NCBI RefSeq assembly: GCF_000397205.1
Contig: NC_021237.1
Span: 1,985,001-2,049,000 of the forward strand
DNA length: 64,000 bases
From: Pseudomonas protegens CHA0
GTDB taxonomy: Bacteria > Pseudomonadota > Gammaproteobacteria > Pseudomonadales > Pseudomonadaceae
Direction of reading: 5' to 3'
The notes under the pieces were generated by a model. That model was not told the origin of the DNA, did not search any database, and saw only the letters and a list, made by a program, of their open reading frames with translations. The translations under genes were made by a program, and so were the position numbers. Shown here in pieces: positions 37,934 through 47,402 of the stretch. Numbering within the stretch: position 1 is the first letter of the stretch; each line of letters opens with the position of its first letter.

Positions 37934-39133
37934 GTGAGACGTAAATTACTGCTCCTGCTGGAAACCGGACTGGTCCTGGCAGGACTGCTGTTGGGTGCGA
38001 GTGCCTGGAAACTGCACTCGGCCCTGGAACAACCGCTGAACCTGAGCCAGGAACAGTTGCTCGATGTTCCCGCCGGCTCGACGCCCACCGGCACCTTCAA
38101 TCGTCTGCAAGCCGAGGGTGTGCTCGATGATGCCTTCTGGCTGCGCCTGTACTGGCGCTTCAATATGGCGGGCCAGCCTCTGCACAGCGGCGAGTACCGC
38201 ATGACCCCAGGCATGACCGCCGAAGGCCTGATCGGCCTCTGGCAGCGCGGTGAGGTGGTGCAGTACAGCCTGACCCTGGTGGAAGGCTGGAATTTCCGCC
38301 AGGTACGCAGCGCCCTGGCCAAGAGCGAAAAATTGCAGCAGACCCTGACGGGGCTTAGCGACAGTCAGGTGATGGAAAAGCTCGGGCATCCCGGGGTTTT
38401 CCCTGAAGGGCGTTTCTTCCCTGACACCTATCGTTTCGTTCGGGGCATGACCGACGCCGAACTCCTGGAAAAAGCCTACGACCGCCTGGACGATGTGCTG
38501 GCCAAGGAGTGGAGCAAGCGTGCCGACGATGCGCCTTACAGCGATCCTTATCAGGCGCTGATCATGGCCTCGCTGGTGGAGAAGGAAACCGGCGTACCCC
38601 AGGAGCGTGGGCAGATCGCAGGCGTGTTCGTGCGTCGCATGCAGATTGGCATGCTGCTGCAGACCGATCCTACGGTGATCTACGGCCTCGGTGAGCGTTA
38701 CACCGGCAAGTTGACCCGGGCTCATCTCAAGGAAGCCACACCCTATAACACCTACGTCATTGCCGGCCTGCCGCCGACGCCGATCGCCATGGTCGGACGC
38801 GAGGCGATCCACGCCGCCCTCAACCCGGTGCCCGGCAAGAGCCTGTATTTTGTCGCGCGGGGCGACGGTAGCCATGTGTTCTCCGATGACCTGGATGCCC
38901 ACAACAGCGCGGTGCGCGAGTTTCAGCTCAAGCGTCGCGCCGACTACCGTTCCAGCCCGGCTCCAGCCGCCACGCCAGCGGTCCCCGAAGCGGTAGGTCC
39001 GGCGCCGCAGACGCCTGCAGCCCCTGGCCCGGAGACGGCTCCGGCAAGCGCCCCGCAAGCTGCGCCCGAGCCGGCTGCGACTCCGGCACCTGCCGAGCCT
39101 GTGCCCGAGCCCGCGGCGAAAAGCCCGCAATGA
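37934..39133 (+). CDS. mltG: Endolytic murein transglycosylase MltG
   Basis: 399 residues. An N-terminal membrane anchor (about 4-22) precedes a LysM-like subdomain and the YceG catalytic domain with the catalytic Glu in SLVEKETGVPQERG. It cuts nascent glycan strands and is thought to set strand length. After about residue 340 there is an unusual Ala/Pro/Glu tail (APQTPAAPGPETAP) beyond the E. coli length of about 340, probably disordered. GTG start. Confidence 0.94.
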   Translation: MRRKLLLLLETGLVLAGLLLGASAWKLHSALEQPLNLSQEQLLDVPAGSTPTGTFNRLQAEGVLDDAFWLRLYWRFNMAGQPLHSGEYRMTPGMTAEGLIGLWQRGEVVQYSLTLVEGWNFRQVRSALAKSEKLQQTLTGLSDSQVMEKLGHPGVFPEGRFFPDTYRFVRGMTDAELLEKAYDRLDDVLAKEWSKRADDAPYSDPYQALIMASLVEKETGVPQERGQIAGVFVRRMQIGMLLQTDPTVIYGLGERYTGKLTRAHLKEATPYNTYVIAGLPPTPIAMVGREAIHAALNPVPGKSLYFVARGDGSHVFSDDLDAHNSAVREFQLKRRADYRSSPAPAATPAVPEAVGPAPQTPAAPGPETAPASAPQAAPEPAATPAPAEPVPEPAAKSPQ

Positions 39134-39143
39134 CATTGATTAA

Positions 39144-40764
<1,621 letters not shown>

Positions 40765-40848
40765 CCCGCAGCGCCTAGACTCAGCGTTGTTTCCGCCCGG
40801 GCGCCATAACCCGGGCCTTTCATTGATCGGATGTAGTTGTAGCCTCCT

Positions 40849-41634
40849 ATGCTCGTAGATTCCCATTGCCACCTTGACCGCCTCGACCTCGCCGCTCATG
40901 ACGGCTCCCTGGATGCCGCGCTGGCTGCTGCCCGCCAGCGGGGGGTAGGGCACTTCTTGTGCATCGGTGTCAGCGCCGACAACGCGGCGGACGTCAAGGC
41001 CCTGGCCGATCGTTATGACGATGTCGACTGCTCGGTGGGCGTGCATCCGCTGGATGTGCAGCCCGGCGCAGCGCCGGCCCTGGACTGGCTGCTGGATGAA
41101 CTGAATCACCCCCGGGTAGTGGCCATTGGCGAGACTGGCCTGGACTATCACTACGAGCCGGAAGCCGCCGAGCTGCAGCAGGAATCCTTCCGCCTGCACC
41201 TGCAGGCCGCCCAGCAGAACGGCAAGCCGGTGGTGGTGCACACCCGCGGCGCCCGCGCCGACACCCTGGCACTGCTGCGCGAGGCGGCATTGCCCAATGC
41301 CGGTGTGCTGCATTGCTTCACCGAAGACTGGGAAATGGCCAAGGCGGCCCTGGACCTGGGTTTCTATATTTCCCTCTCGGGGATTGTCACCTTCCGCAAT
41401 GCCGATGCCCTGCGGGACGTGGCCCGACAGGTGCCGGCCGACCGCCTGCTGGTGGAGACCGATTCGCCTTACCTGGCGCCGATCCCCTATCGTGGCAAGC
41501 CCAACCTGCCGCAGTACGTGCGCGAGGTGGCGGAGTTCCTGGCGATGCTGCGGGGCGAAAGCTATGAAGCCTTTGCCCAGCAGACCACGGCCAACTTCAA
41601 ACGCCTGTTCCCCTTGGCGCGGGTCAAGGGCTGA
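40849..41634 (+). CDS. TatD-family metal-dependent DNase
   Basis: 261 residues. Metal ligands of the TatD TIM barrel are visible: DSHCHLD at the N-terminus, IGETGLDYHYE, VVVHTRGA and VETDSPYLAPIP. Members are 3'-5' exonucleases active in DNA repair. It is the YcfH-type gene usually linked to holB. No Shine-Dalgarno is evident before the ATG. Confidence 0.93.
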   Translation: MLVDSHCHLDRLDLAAHDGSLDAALAAARQRGVGHFLCIGVSADNAADVKALADRYDDVDCSVGVHPLDVQPGAAPALDWLLDELNHPRVVAIGETGLDYHYEPEAAELQQESFRLHLQAAQQNGKPVVVHTRGARADTLALLREAALPNAGVLHCFTEDWEMAKAALDLGFYISLSGIVTFRNADALRDVARQVPADRLLVETDSPYLAPIPYRGKPNLPQYVREVAEFLAMLRGESYEAFAQQTTANFKRLFPLARVKG

Positions 41635-41672
41635 GCCTGGGTCGCACGGCGTACTGGCGCTGAATGGCGGGC

Positions 41673-41790
41673 AAAAAAAACCCGGGTTCTGGGGGGTGAA
41701 TCCGGGTTAAGACCATTAGGAGTAAAACTAAGGCACGCGGTCCTTCGGTACCTTGATCGGCGTTTCACTTGGGGGAGATGTCCCGCCGAC
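41673..41790 (-). ncRNA. rgsA: RgsA small RNA (RpoS-dependent)
   Basis: Predicted transcript of about 118 nt on the minus strand. It starts GTCGGCGGGACATC about 7 nt after a -10 element and ends in the stem AACCCGG / CCGGGTT with an eight-T tail. RgsA is known in Pseudomonas as an RpoS- and GacA-influenced sRNA of about this size, and in P. aeruginosa it is annotated as PA2958.1, close to PA2957/PA2959 homologs that flank it here. It contains a segment complementary to the acpP ribosome-binding site, a reported RgsA target. Identification rests on position, size, architecture and target match, not on an alignment. Confidence 0.8.
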
Positions 41791-41796
41791 AGTTGA

Positions 41797-41803
41797 AGTA
41801 TTG
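41797..41803 (-). promoter_or_regulatory. Putative RpoS-type -10 of rgsA
   Basis: On the minus strand CAATACT followed by TCAACT resembles the RpoS extended -10 (CTATACT). No -35 of sigma-70 type is seen at the correct distance. Confidence 0.5.
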
Positions 41804-42446
41804 ATCACTATTGCATTCAGTCCAGTTGCCCCTGCTCGTTTTTTAAACAAATTTGGAATACGCGCGCTTCGCTTGAGTTCTCATTTGGGTTGCCTGTATC
41901 GCAGTTTTCGACGCGATCGCTGAATATCACCTGATTTTTAGCCGATAAGACTAAAAATAACCGAATTTTCCTGAAAGTTGCCTACATAATCTGTTGCAGT
42001 TTGCTGTACCTGCCCGGCTGGCAGTTATCAACGCCATCGATACTTTCGGATTATTCTTCCGCTCTTCTAGGGCTTCTCTGATGCTGTGGGACGGCAGTTG
42101 CATTGGCCCCCCGCTGAGCGACGAATCAGCCGGGCAATGATGGAATTGCGACTTATCGAGGTCTTTGCGTCGCACGCAGGGCGTGGGGCAATCCAGGGTG
42201 CTGGGTGCGGGAAAAACCAGACTTCGCGGTCTGATCCGGAGCTTGGCGCCTGTGGAAGTTTGCTATTTGAACCCTGGCCCCGCCCCGTATTCACGGGATT
42301 TCCCTGGCTTTTGGCGCCTGTCTGGAAGGTTCTGACGGGGCGGCTTTTGCGCCAGAAACACCAGCAACGATGGATGATCCGTGCATTTTGGCGCAAGTTA
42401 GGCATAATACGCGGCTTCGATTTTGACCCCGAACAGACCTTTTCTT
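41804..42446. other. Long intergenic region without a convincing gene
   Basis: About 640 bp. Open frames on both strands (for example 42086-42466 plus and 42067-42405 minus) lack Shine-Dalgarno sequences and have Arg/Pro/Trp-rich composition typical of shadow frames. Visible elements are AT-rich sequence at 41840-41860 and a TTTTTAG/CTAAAAA inverted repeat near 41935-41957. There is also a CATAATACGC sequence at 42403, probably the -10 of the tetR gene. PA2958, present here in P. aeruginosa, is not recognisable. Confidence 0.5.
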
Positions 42447-43085
42447 ATGCAGAAAGAACCTCGTAAGGTCCGTGAGTTTCGTCGCCGCGAGCAAGAAATT
42501 CTCGATACCGCGCTCAAGCTGTTCCTCGAACAAGGTGAAGACAGTGTCACCGTCGAGATGATTGCGGATGCCGTGGGTATCGGCAAAGGGACCATCTATA
42601 AGCATTTCAAGTCCAAGGCGGAGATCTACCTGCGCCTGATGCTCGACTACGAGCGCGACCTGAACGAGCTGCTGCACTCGGCCGACGTCGACAAGGACAA
42701 GGAAGCCCTGTCCCGGGCCTACTTCGAATTCCGCATGCGGGACCCGCAGCGCTATCGGTTGTTCGACCGCCTGGAAGAGAAGGTGGTCAAGGGCAACCAG
42801 GTGCCGGAGATGGTCGAGGAATTGCACAAGATCCGCGCGTCCAACTTCGAGCGCCTGACCCTGCTGATCAAGGGTCGCATCAGTGAAGGCAAGCTTGAAG
42901 ACGTGCCGCCGTACTTCCACTACTGTGCCTCGTGGGCGCTGGTGCATGGTGCGGTTGCGCTGTACCACTCGCCGTTCTGGAGCAATGTGCTGGAAGATCA
43001 GGAAGGCTTCTTCCAGTTCCTGATGGATATCGGTGTGCGCATGGGCAACAAGCGCAAGCGCGACCCCGACACCTCGAACAGCTAA
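42447..43085 (+). CDS. TetR-family transcriptional regulator
   Basis: 212 residues. The helix-turn-helix (MIADAVGIGKGTIYKHFKSK, about 38-57) is classic TetR. The C-terminal ligand domain is helical and unassigned. Position downstream of tatD/rgsA matches P. aeruginosa PA2957. ATG at 42447 is chosen over an upstream TTG. Operator and ligand are unknown; the conserved genomic position near fatty acid genes does not prove a role in lipid control. Confidence 0.9.
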   Translation: MQKEPRKVREFRRREQEILDTALKLFLEQGEDSVTVEMIADAVGIGKGTIYKHFKSKAEIYLRLMLDYERDLNELLHSADVDKDKEALSRAYFEFRMRDPQRYRLFDRLEEKVVKGNQVPEMVEELHKIRASNFERLTLLIKGRISEGKLEDVPPYFHYCASWALVHGAVALYHSPFWSNVLEDQEGFFQFLMDIGVRMGNKRKRDPDTSNS

Positions 43086-43224
43086 GGCATTCAGCCGCTG
43101 TATTGCGCCATCGACAAACTGTATGGCGCAGTGCCCGAGGAATATACTCAGGCATGGGACTTGCCAAAACCTGATTTTTGGGTCAGGTTTTGCCCGGTTC
43201 TCCCTTCCTACGCCGGAGTCATCC

Positions 43225-44193
43225 ATGATCGTTGATCGTCAAGGCAGGCGCTTTCGCAACTTGCGGATCAGTCTGACGTCTGCCTGCAACTACGCCTGTA
43301 CCTACTGCGTGCCCAACGGCAAGCGGCTGGTGGCTGCCCAGGACGAGTTGTCGGCCGAGGCAATGGCTCGCGGCGTGGCGTACCTGATGGAAGCGGCGGG
43401 CATCGAGCGCTTGCGCATCACCGGTGGCGAACCCCTGGTCAGTCCCAAGCTGGAAGCCTTCATGGGCGCGGTGGGGCGCATGGGGCTGGACGACATCAGC
43501 CTGACCACCAATGGCCAATTGCTTGCGCGCAAGCTGCCGTTGCTGGTGGAGGCCGGTATCCGCCGGATCAACGTTTCCCTCGATACCCTGGATGCGACGG
43601 CTTTTCGCAGCATTGCCCGTGGCGGCGACCTGGCCACGGTGCTCGATGGCATGCAGCAAGCCCGCAGTGCCGGTTTGAAGATCAAGGTCAACATGGTGCC
43701 GTTGCGCGGGCAGAACCTGGATCAGGTGATGCCGTTGCTGGATTACTGCCTGGAACGGGGTTACGAGCTGCGTTTCATCGAGCTGATGCGCATGGGCCAC
43801 CTGGCCAATGATGGCAACGCTTTCCTGCAGCAGTTTGTCAGCCTGCAACAGTTGCTGGACCTGATCGGCCAGCGCTACGAATACCTTCAGGCCGATGCGC
43901 CGGTGGATGCTACCGCGGTGCGCTACGCCATTCCCGGGCACGGTCATTTCGGCGTGATCGCCAACGAAAGCGTGCCGTTCTGCCGCACCTGCTCGCGTTT
44001 GCGGCTGTCCTCCACGGGCTGGCTGCACGGCTGCCTTTCTTCGAGCAATCGTCACTATGTCGGCGACCTGCTGGACAAGCCGCGCCATCAGGCTCTGCCG
44101 GCCTTGCAGCGGCTGCTGGTCAAGGCCTTGGGGGACAAGCAGGAGCTGGCCTTTTCCGGTGGAGCCACGGTGATGAAGATCATTGGCGGCTGA
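43225..44193 (+). CDS. MoaA-family radical SAM GTP 3',8-cyclase
   Basis: 322 residues. The radical SAM cluster site is C21-NYA-C25-TY-C28. The second, GTP-binding [4Fe-4S] site is FCRTCSRLRLSSTGWLHGC (CX2CX13C). The conserved Arg pair RLRL and the C-terminal Gly-Gly are all present, so it looks like a working first enzyme of molybdopterin synthesis. It stands alone, with no moaBCDE nearby, and is probably one of several moaA copies. CGGAG lies 8 nt before the ATG. A molybdenum hydroxylase operon occurs 19 kb away. Confidence 0.88.
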   Translation: MIVDRQGRRFRNLRISLTSACNYACTYCVPNGKRLVAAQDELSAEAMARGVAYLMEAAGIERLRITGGEPLVSPKLEAFMGAVGRMGLDDISLTTNGQLLARKLPLLVEAGIRRINVSLDTLDATAFRSIARGGDLATVLDGMQQARSAGLKIKVNMVPLRGQNLDQVMPLLDYCLERGYELRFIELMRMGHLANDGNAFLQQFVSLQQLLDLIGQRYEYLQADAPVDATAVRYAIPGHGHFGVIANESVPFCRTCSRLRLSSTGWLHGCLSSSNRHYVGDLLDKPRHQALPALQRLLVKALGDKQELAFSGGATVMKIIGG

Positions 44194-44293
44194 GGTGCTT
44201 TGCCGACGAATTCCCTTCCTTGGCGGAGCTGGCGCGGAAGCTGCATCCCGTGGCCATTCGCCGGTTTTCCGTCACCGGATTTTGGAGGGTAGG

Positions 44294-44896
44294 ATGCGTA
44301 GCCTGGTTTTGCTGCTGGCCTTTTTGGCACTCGGCGGCTGCATGAATGTCAGTGATATGGGCGAAGGGGTGCGCTATCACCTGAGTGATGCGGGGGTGCT
44401 CGATCACAGTGATACACGCCGCACCAGCTCGTTCCGCATTCAGCCGGATTCGTTCATTTTCATTGCCCAGGGGCATTTCGTACCGCCGGGTGGCGCTTAT
44501 CCGCGGCCCAACGTGGTAGCCGAGGAAGCCTTCAACGGCTTTGTCGAGTATTTCCCCATGGTGCGTCGGGCCAAGGCGCCCGAGGGCCTGAATGAAGCCA
44601 TGGCCGAAGCCCGGGAAGCGGGGGCGCACTATCTGCTCTACGCCCGTTTCGCCAAGGCCGATGACCGTATCGGTAACTCTGACGAGTGGCTGGATCAGGA
44701 AGCCGTGGACCGCCTAGGGGTGGATACCAGTACCATCCAGATCATGTTGATCGAAACCAGTACCCAGTACCTGATCGATTCCGCGCGGATTCGCAGCCGT
44801 GGCGGTTTACTGACGTTCCACGACAACAAGCCACAGGATCTGCTTGGTCCGCCGTTGCAGCAATACGCGCGCGGCCTGCTGGGCCTGAGCGACTGA
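44294..44896 (+). CDS. DUF4823 family lipoprotein
   Basis: 200 residues. A lipoprotein signal with lipobox LGGC (Cys16) precedes a mature domain starting MNVSDMGEGVRYHL. Asn, not Asp, at +2... of the mature chain after Cys (Met then Asn) suggests sorting to the outer membrane. GGAGGG precedes the ATG. The family is conserved in Pseudomonas and has no known function. The next gene follows at 22 bp, probably in one transcript. Confidence 0.85.
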   Translation: MRSLVLLLAFLALGGCMNVSDMGEGVRYHLSDAGVLDHSDTRRTSSFRIQPDSFIFIAQGHFVPPGGAYPRPNVVAEEAFNGFVEYFPMVRRAKAPEGLNEAMAEAREAGAHYLLYARFAKADDRIGNSDEWLDQEAVDRLGVDTSTIQIMLIETSTQYLIDSARIRSRGGLLTFHDNKPQDLLGPPLQQYARGLLGLSD

Positions 44897-44918
44897 TTGA
44901 TTGAGGGAGGAGAGCGGT

Positions 44919-45482
44919 ATGAGTGGTCCAGGCAAGGCCAACGACCTGTTGGCGCAGATTCCCAAGGCTGAAAAAGGCCTGCCGCCGGTCCACCTGTGGA
45001 ACCCCGACTTCTGCGGCGATATCGACATGCGCATCGCCCGCGACGGCACCTGGTATTACCTGGGTACGCCGATCGGCCGCAAACCCATGGTCAAGCTGTT
45101 CTCCACCATCATTCGCCGCGATGGCGATGACTATTTCCTCATCACTCCGGTGGAGAAGGTCGGCATCAAGGTCGACGACGCACCCTTCGTCGCCGTGACC
45201 CTGGAGGTCGAAGGGCAGGGCGAGGCTCAGGTGCTGCGCTTTTCTACCAACGTCGAGGAGCAGGTGGTCGCCAATGACGAGCACCCGCTGCGGGTGGTGA
45301 TCGACCCCCTGACCCAGGAACCGGCGCCTTACATCCTGGTTCGACACAATCTTGAAGCGCTGATCCATCGCAACGTCTTCTACCAACTGGTGGAGCTGGC
45401 GCAGACCCGCCAGATCGACGGCCAGAATTGGCTGGGGGTGTGGAGTTGCGGGGTGTTCTTTCCCATTGGTCTTGAACCCTGA
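44919..45482 (+). CDS. DUF1285 domain-containing protein
   Basis: 187 residues, cytoplasmic. DUF1285 features are [20 protein letters not shown] near the start and FFPIGLEP at the end. Its function is unknown. GGGAGGAG precedes the ATG. In P. aeruginosa this gene adjoins the ETF-QO gene, whereas here about 9.4 kb of other genes lie between. Confidence 0.88.
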   Translation: MSGPGKANDLLAQIPKAEKGLPPVHLWNPDFCGDIDMRIARDGTWYYLGTPIGRKPMVKLFSTIIRRDGDDYFLITPVEKVGIKVDDAPFVAVTLEVEGQGEAQVLRFSTNVEEQVVANDEHPLRVVIDPLTQEPAPYILVRHNLEALIHRNVFYQLVELAQTRQIDGQNWLGVWSCGVFFPIGLEP

Positions 45483-45547
45483 CGGGCGTTTCAGACGGCT
45501 GTAAGAAGATATTTCTTGCTCTGGCTCGGGCCTTTCATGTATCAAGC

Positions 45548-45569
45548 CGGACATGATCAAACATGTCCG
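45548..45569. promoter_or_regulatory. Perfect 22-bp palindrome over the gntR start codon
   Basis: The arms CGGACATG and CATGTCCG are separated by ATCAAA. The ATG of the regulator lies in the left arm. A weak promoter (TTGCTC 45516-45521, 18 bp, TATCAA 45540-45545) ends just upstream. This fits an autoregulatory operator of the GntR protein. Confidence 0.6.
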
Positions 45570-46266
45570 ATTCGATAAGAAAACAAGGGTGGTCGACGAG
45601 TTGATCCGGCGTATTGAAAGCGGCCTGTTGGAGGACGGCTTTCAACTGCCGGGCGAGCATCAGTTGGCCGAAGAATTCGGTGTCAGCCGTGGCACCTTGC
45701 GCGAGGCCCTGGCCGAGCTCAAGCGGCGCAACTACATCGCCACGCAAAGCGGCGTAGGCTCCATCGTCACCTTCGACGGTGTTGCCCTGGATCAGCATCA
45801 TGGCTGGGCCCAGGCCCTGGCCGACAGCGGTGCGCTGGTCAACACCGAGGTGCTGCGCCTGGAAGCGATCCAGCGCCCGGACCTCAAGCATCGCCTGGGC
45901 ACCGACCAGTTCATCGCCCTCGATCGCCGGCGCCGCAGCACCGATGGCCGGGTGCTGTCCCTGGAGCGCTCTCTGATCCCGGCTTCCGGCGAGCTGGAAG
46001 GCCTGCCTAGGGTCGGCCTGATCGATGATTCCCTGACCATTACCCTGGCCGCCTACGGCTATATCGGCGAGCGCGGCGATCAGTGGATCGGCGCCGAGCC
46101 CTTGAATGCTGAAGATGCCCAATTGCTCGGACGTGCTCCGGGCGAAGTCTTCCTCAAGGCCCTGCGTACCACCTACGACCGCCAGGGGCGCTTTATGGAG
46201 CAGGTCGAAAGCCTGCTTGACCCGCAGCATTTTCGCATGCACCTGCAGTTCGGAGAGCCGCGGTGA
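45553..46266 (+). CDS. GntR-family regulator of the HutC/YegW type
   Basis: 237 residues. The N-terminal winged helix (LPGEHQLAEEFGVSRGTLRE, about 34-53) is followed by a UTRA ligand-binding domain (LSLERSLIPASG, PGEVFLKALRTTYD). It is the first gene of the nucleoside-type cluster and overlaps the glycohydrolase gene by 4 bp. The likely ligand is the imported substrate or an intermediate of that pathway. The homologous role in E. coli is YegW for yegTUV. Confidence 0.9.
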   Translation: MIKHVRFDKKTRVVDELIRRIESGLLEDGFQLPGEHQLAEEFGVSRGTLREALAELKRRNYIATQSGVGSIVTFDGVALDQHHGWAQALADSGALVNTEVLRLEAIQRPDLKHRLGTDQFIALDRRRRSTDGRVLSLERSLIPASGELEGLPRVGLIDDSLTITLAAYGYIGERGDQWIGAEPLNAEDAQLLGRAPGEVFLKALRTTYDRQGRFMEQVESLLDPQHFRMHLQFGEPR

Positions 46267-47261
46267 ATGCATTGCAGCGCGCCCTGGGCGCCTTCTACGG
46301 GCTGGCCCTGGGCGATGCGCTGGGCATGCCGACCCAATCCTTGAGCCGGGAACAGATCCAGCAGCGCTTCGGCGTCATCCGCACCCTGGAGGACGCCGGC
46401 CCGGACCAGCCGATTGCCGCGAACATGCCCCGGGGCTCCATTACCGACGATACCGAGCAGGCGATCCTGGTGGCTCGCCTGTTGGTCCGGGGGCAGGGCC
46501 GGATCGCTCCGGCGGCCCTGGCCCAGAGCCTGATCGAGTGGGAGGCGCAGATGCAGGCCAAGGGTTCCCAGGATCTGCTGGGGCCTTCCACCAAACGCGC
46601 CATTGAAATGATCCTCGCCGGGGAGTCCGTTGAAGAGGCGGGCCGCTATGGCACCACCAATGGCGCCGCCATGCGCATCACGCCGGTGGGCATCGCCGCC
46701 GATGTGGCTCGGCCCGAGACGTTTCTGCAGGCGGTGGTCGAGGCCTGCCAGGTGACGCACAACACCAGCCTGGGCATTGCCAGCGCGGCGGCGGTGGCGG
46801 CGGTGGTGTCCGCCGGAATCAACGGCCAGCCTCTGGCCGAAGCCTTGGCACTTGGTGTGCAGGTCGCCCGGCAGGCCCAGGCCCAGGGGCACTGGGTAGC
46901 GGGTGCCACCATCGGTGCTCGCTTGGACTGGACCGGCACCCTGCGTGTCGACGGCGATCGGGAAGGCTTTGCGCGGATGCTCTACGAGCTGATCGGCACC
47001 TCGGTGGCTTCCCAGGAATCGGTGGTGGTGAGTTTCGCCCTGGCCCGACAAGTGGCCCTGGGGCAATTGCCGGCCTTCGAGGCACTGTGCATGGCCGCCG
47101 GCCTTGGGGGCGACACCGACACTATCGCGGCGATTCTCGGTGCCATGCTCGGCGCTTGCCTGGGGATGGAGATCTGGCCTGGCGAACTGATCGGGCAGGT
47201 GCGAAAGGTCAATGAGCTGGACCTGCAGCCTCTGGTGGAACAGCTGCTGGCGCTGCGTTGA
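46263..47261 (+). CDS. ADP-ribosylglycohydrolase family protein (YegU-like)
   Basis: 332 residues from a GTG overlapping the gntR stop. The all-helical ARH fold has its two magnesium sites visible as SITDDTEQA (Asp62, Asp63) and GLGGDTDTIA near residue 285. Family members cleave N- or O-glycosidic bonds to ADP-ribose or related ribosides. With a permease and a PfkB sugar kinase in the same operon, a role in cleaving an imported riboside is more likely than protein de-ADP-ribosylation; this is inference. Confidence 0.9.
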   Translation: MNALQRALGAFYGLALGDALGMPTQSLSREQIQQRFGVIRTLEDAGPDQPIAANMPRGSITDDTEQAILVARLLVRGQGRIAPAALAQSLIEWEAQMQAKGSQDLLGPSTKRAIEMILAGESVEEAGRYGTTNGAAMRITPVGIAADVARPETFLQAVVEACQVTHNTSLGIASAAAVAAVVSAGINGQPLAEALALGVQVARQAQAQGHWVAGATIGARLDWTGTLRVDGDREGFARMLYELIGTSVASQESVVVSFALARQVALGQLPAFEALCMAAGLGGDTDTIAAILGAMLGACLGMEIWPGELIGQVRKVNELDLQPLVEQLLALR

Positions 47262-47402
47262 GCCGCCTTTAAGGTACAGGCCGCGGTGTGCGGCCATGTT
47301 GCCGATCGCTATGGAAAGCTATGACACGGCCAGGAATGCCGGGATGTTCTGTGACTTCCGAAATTGCCCAATACCCCTAACAACGGCAACAGGAGTTTTA
47401 TC

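Noticed and set aside
42067..42466. Open frames of 112 and 126 codons upstream of tetR on opposite strands
   Set aside because: No Shine-Dalgarno, Trp/Arg/Pro-rich composition, and one runs into the tetR start.
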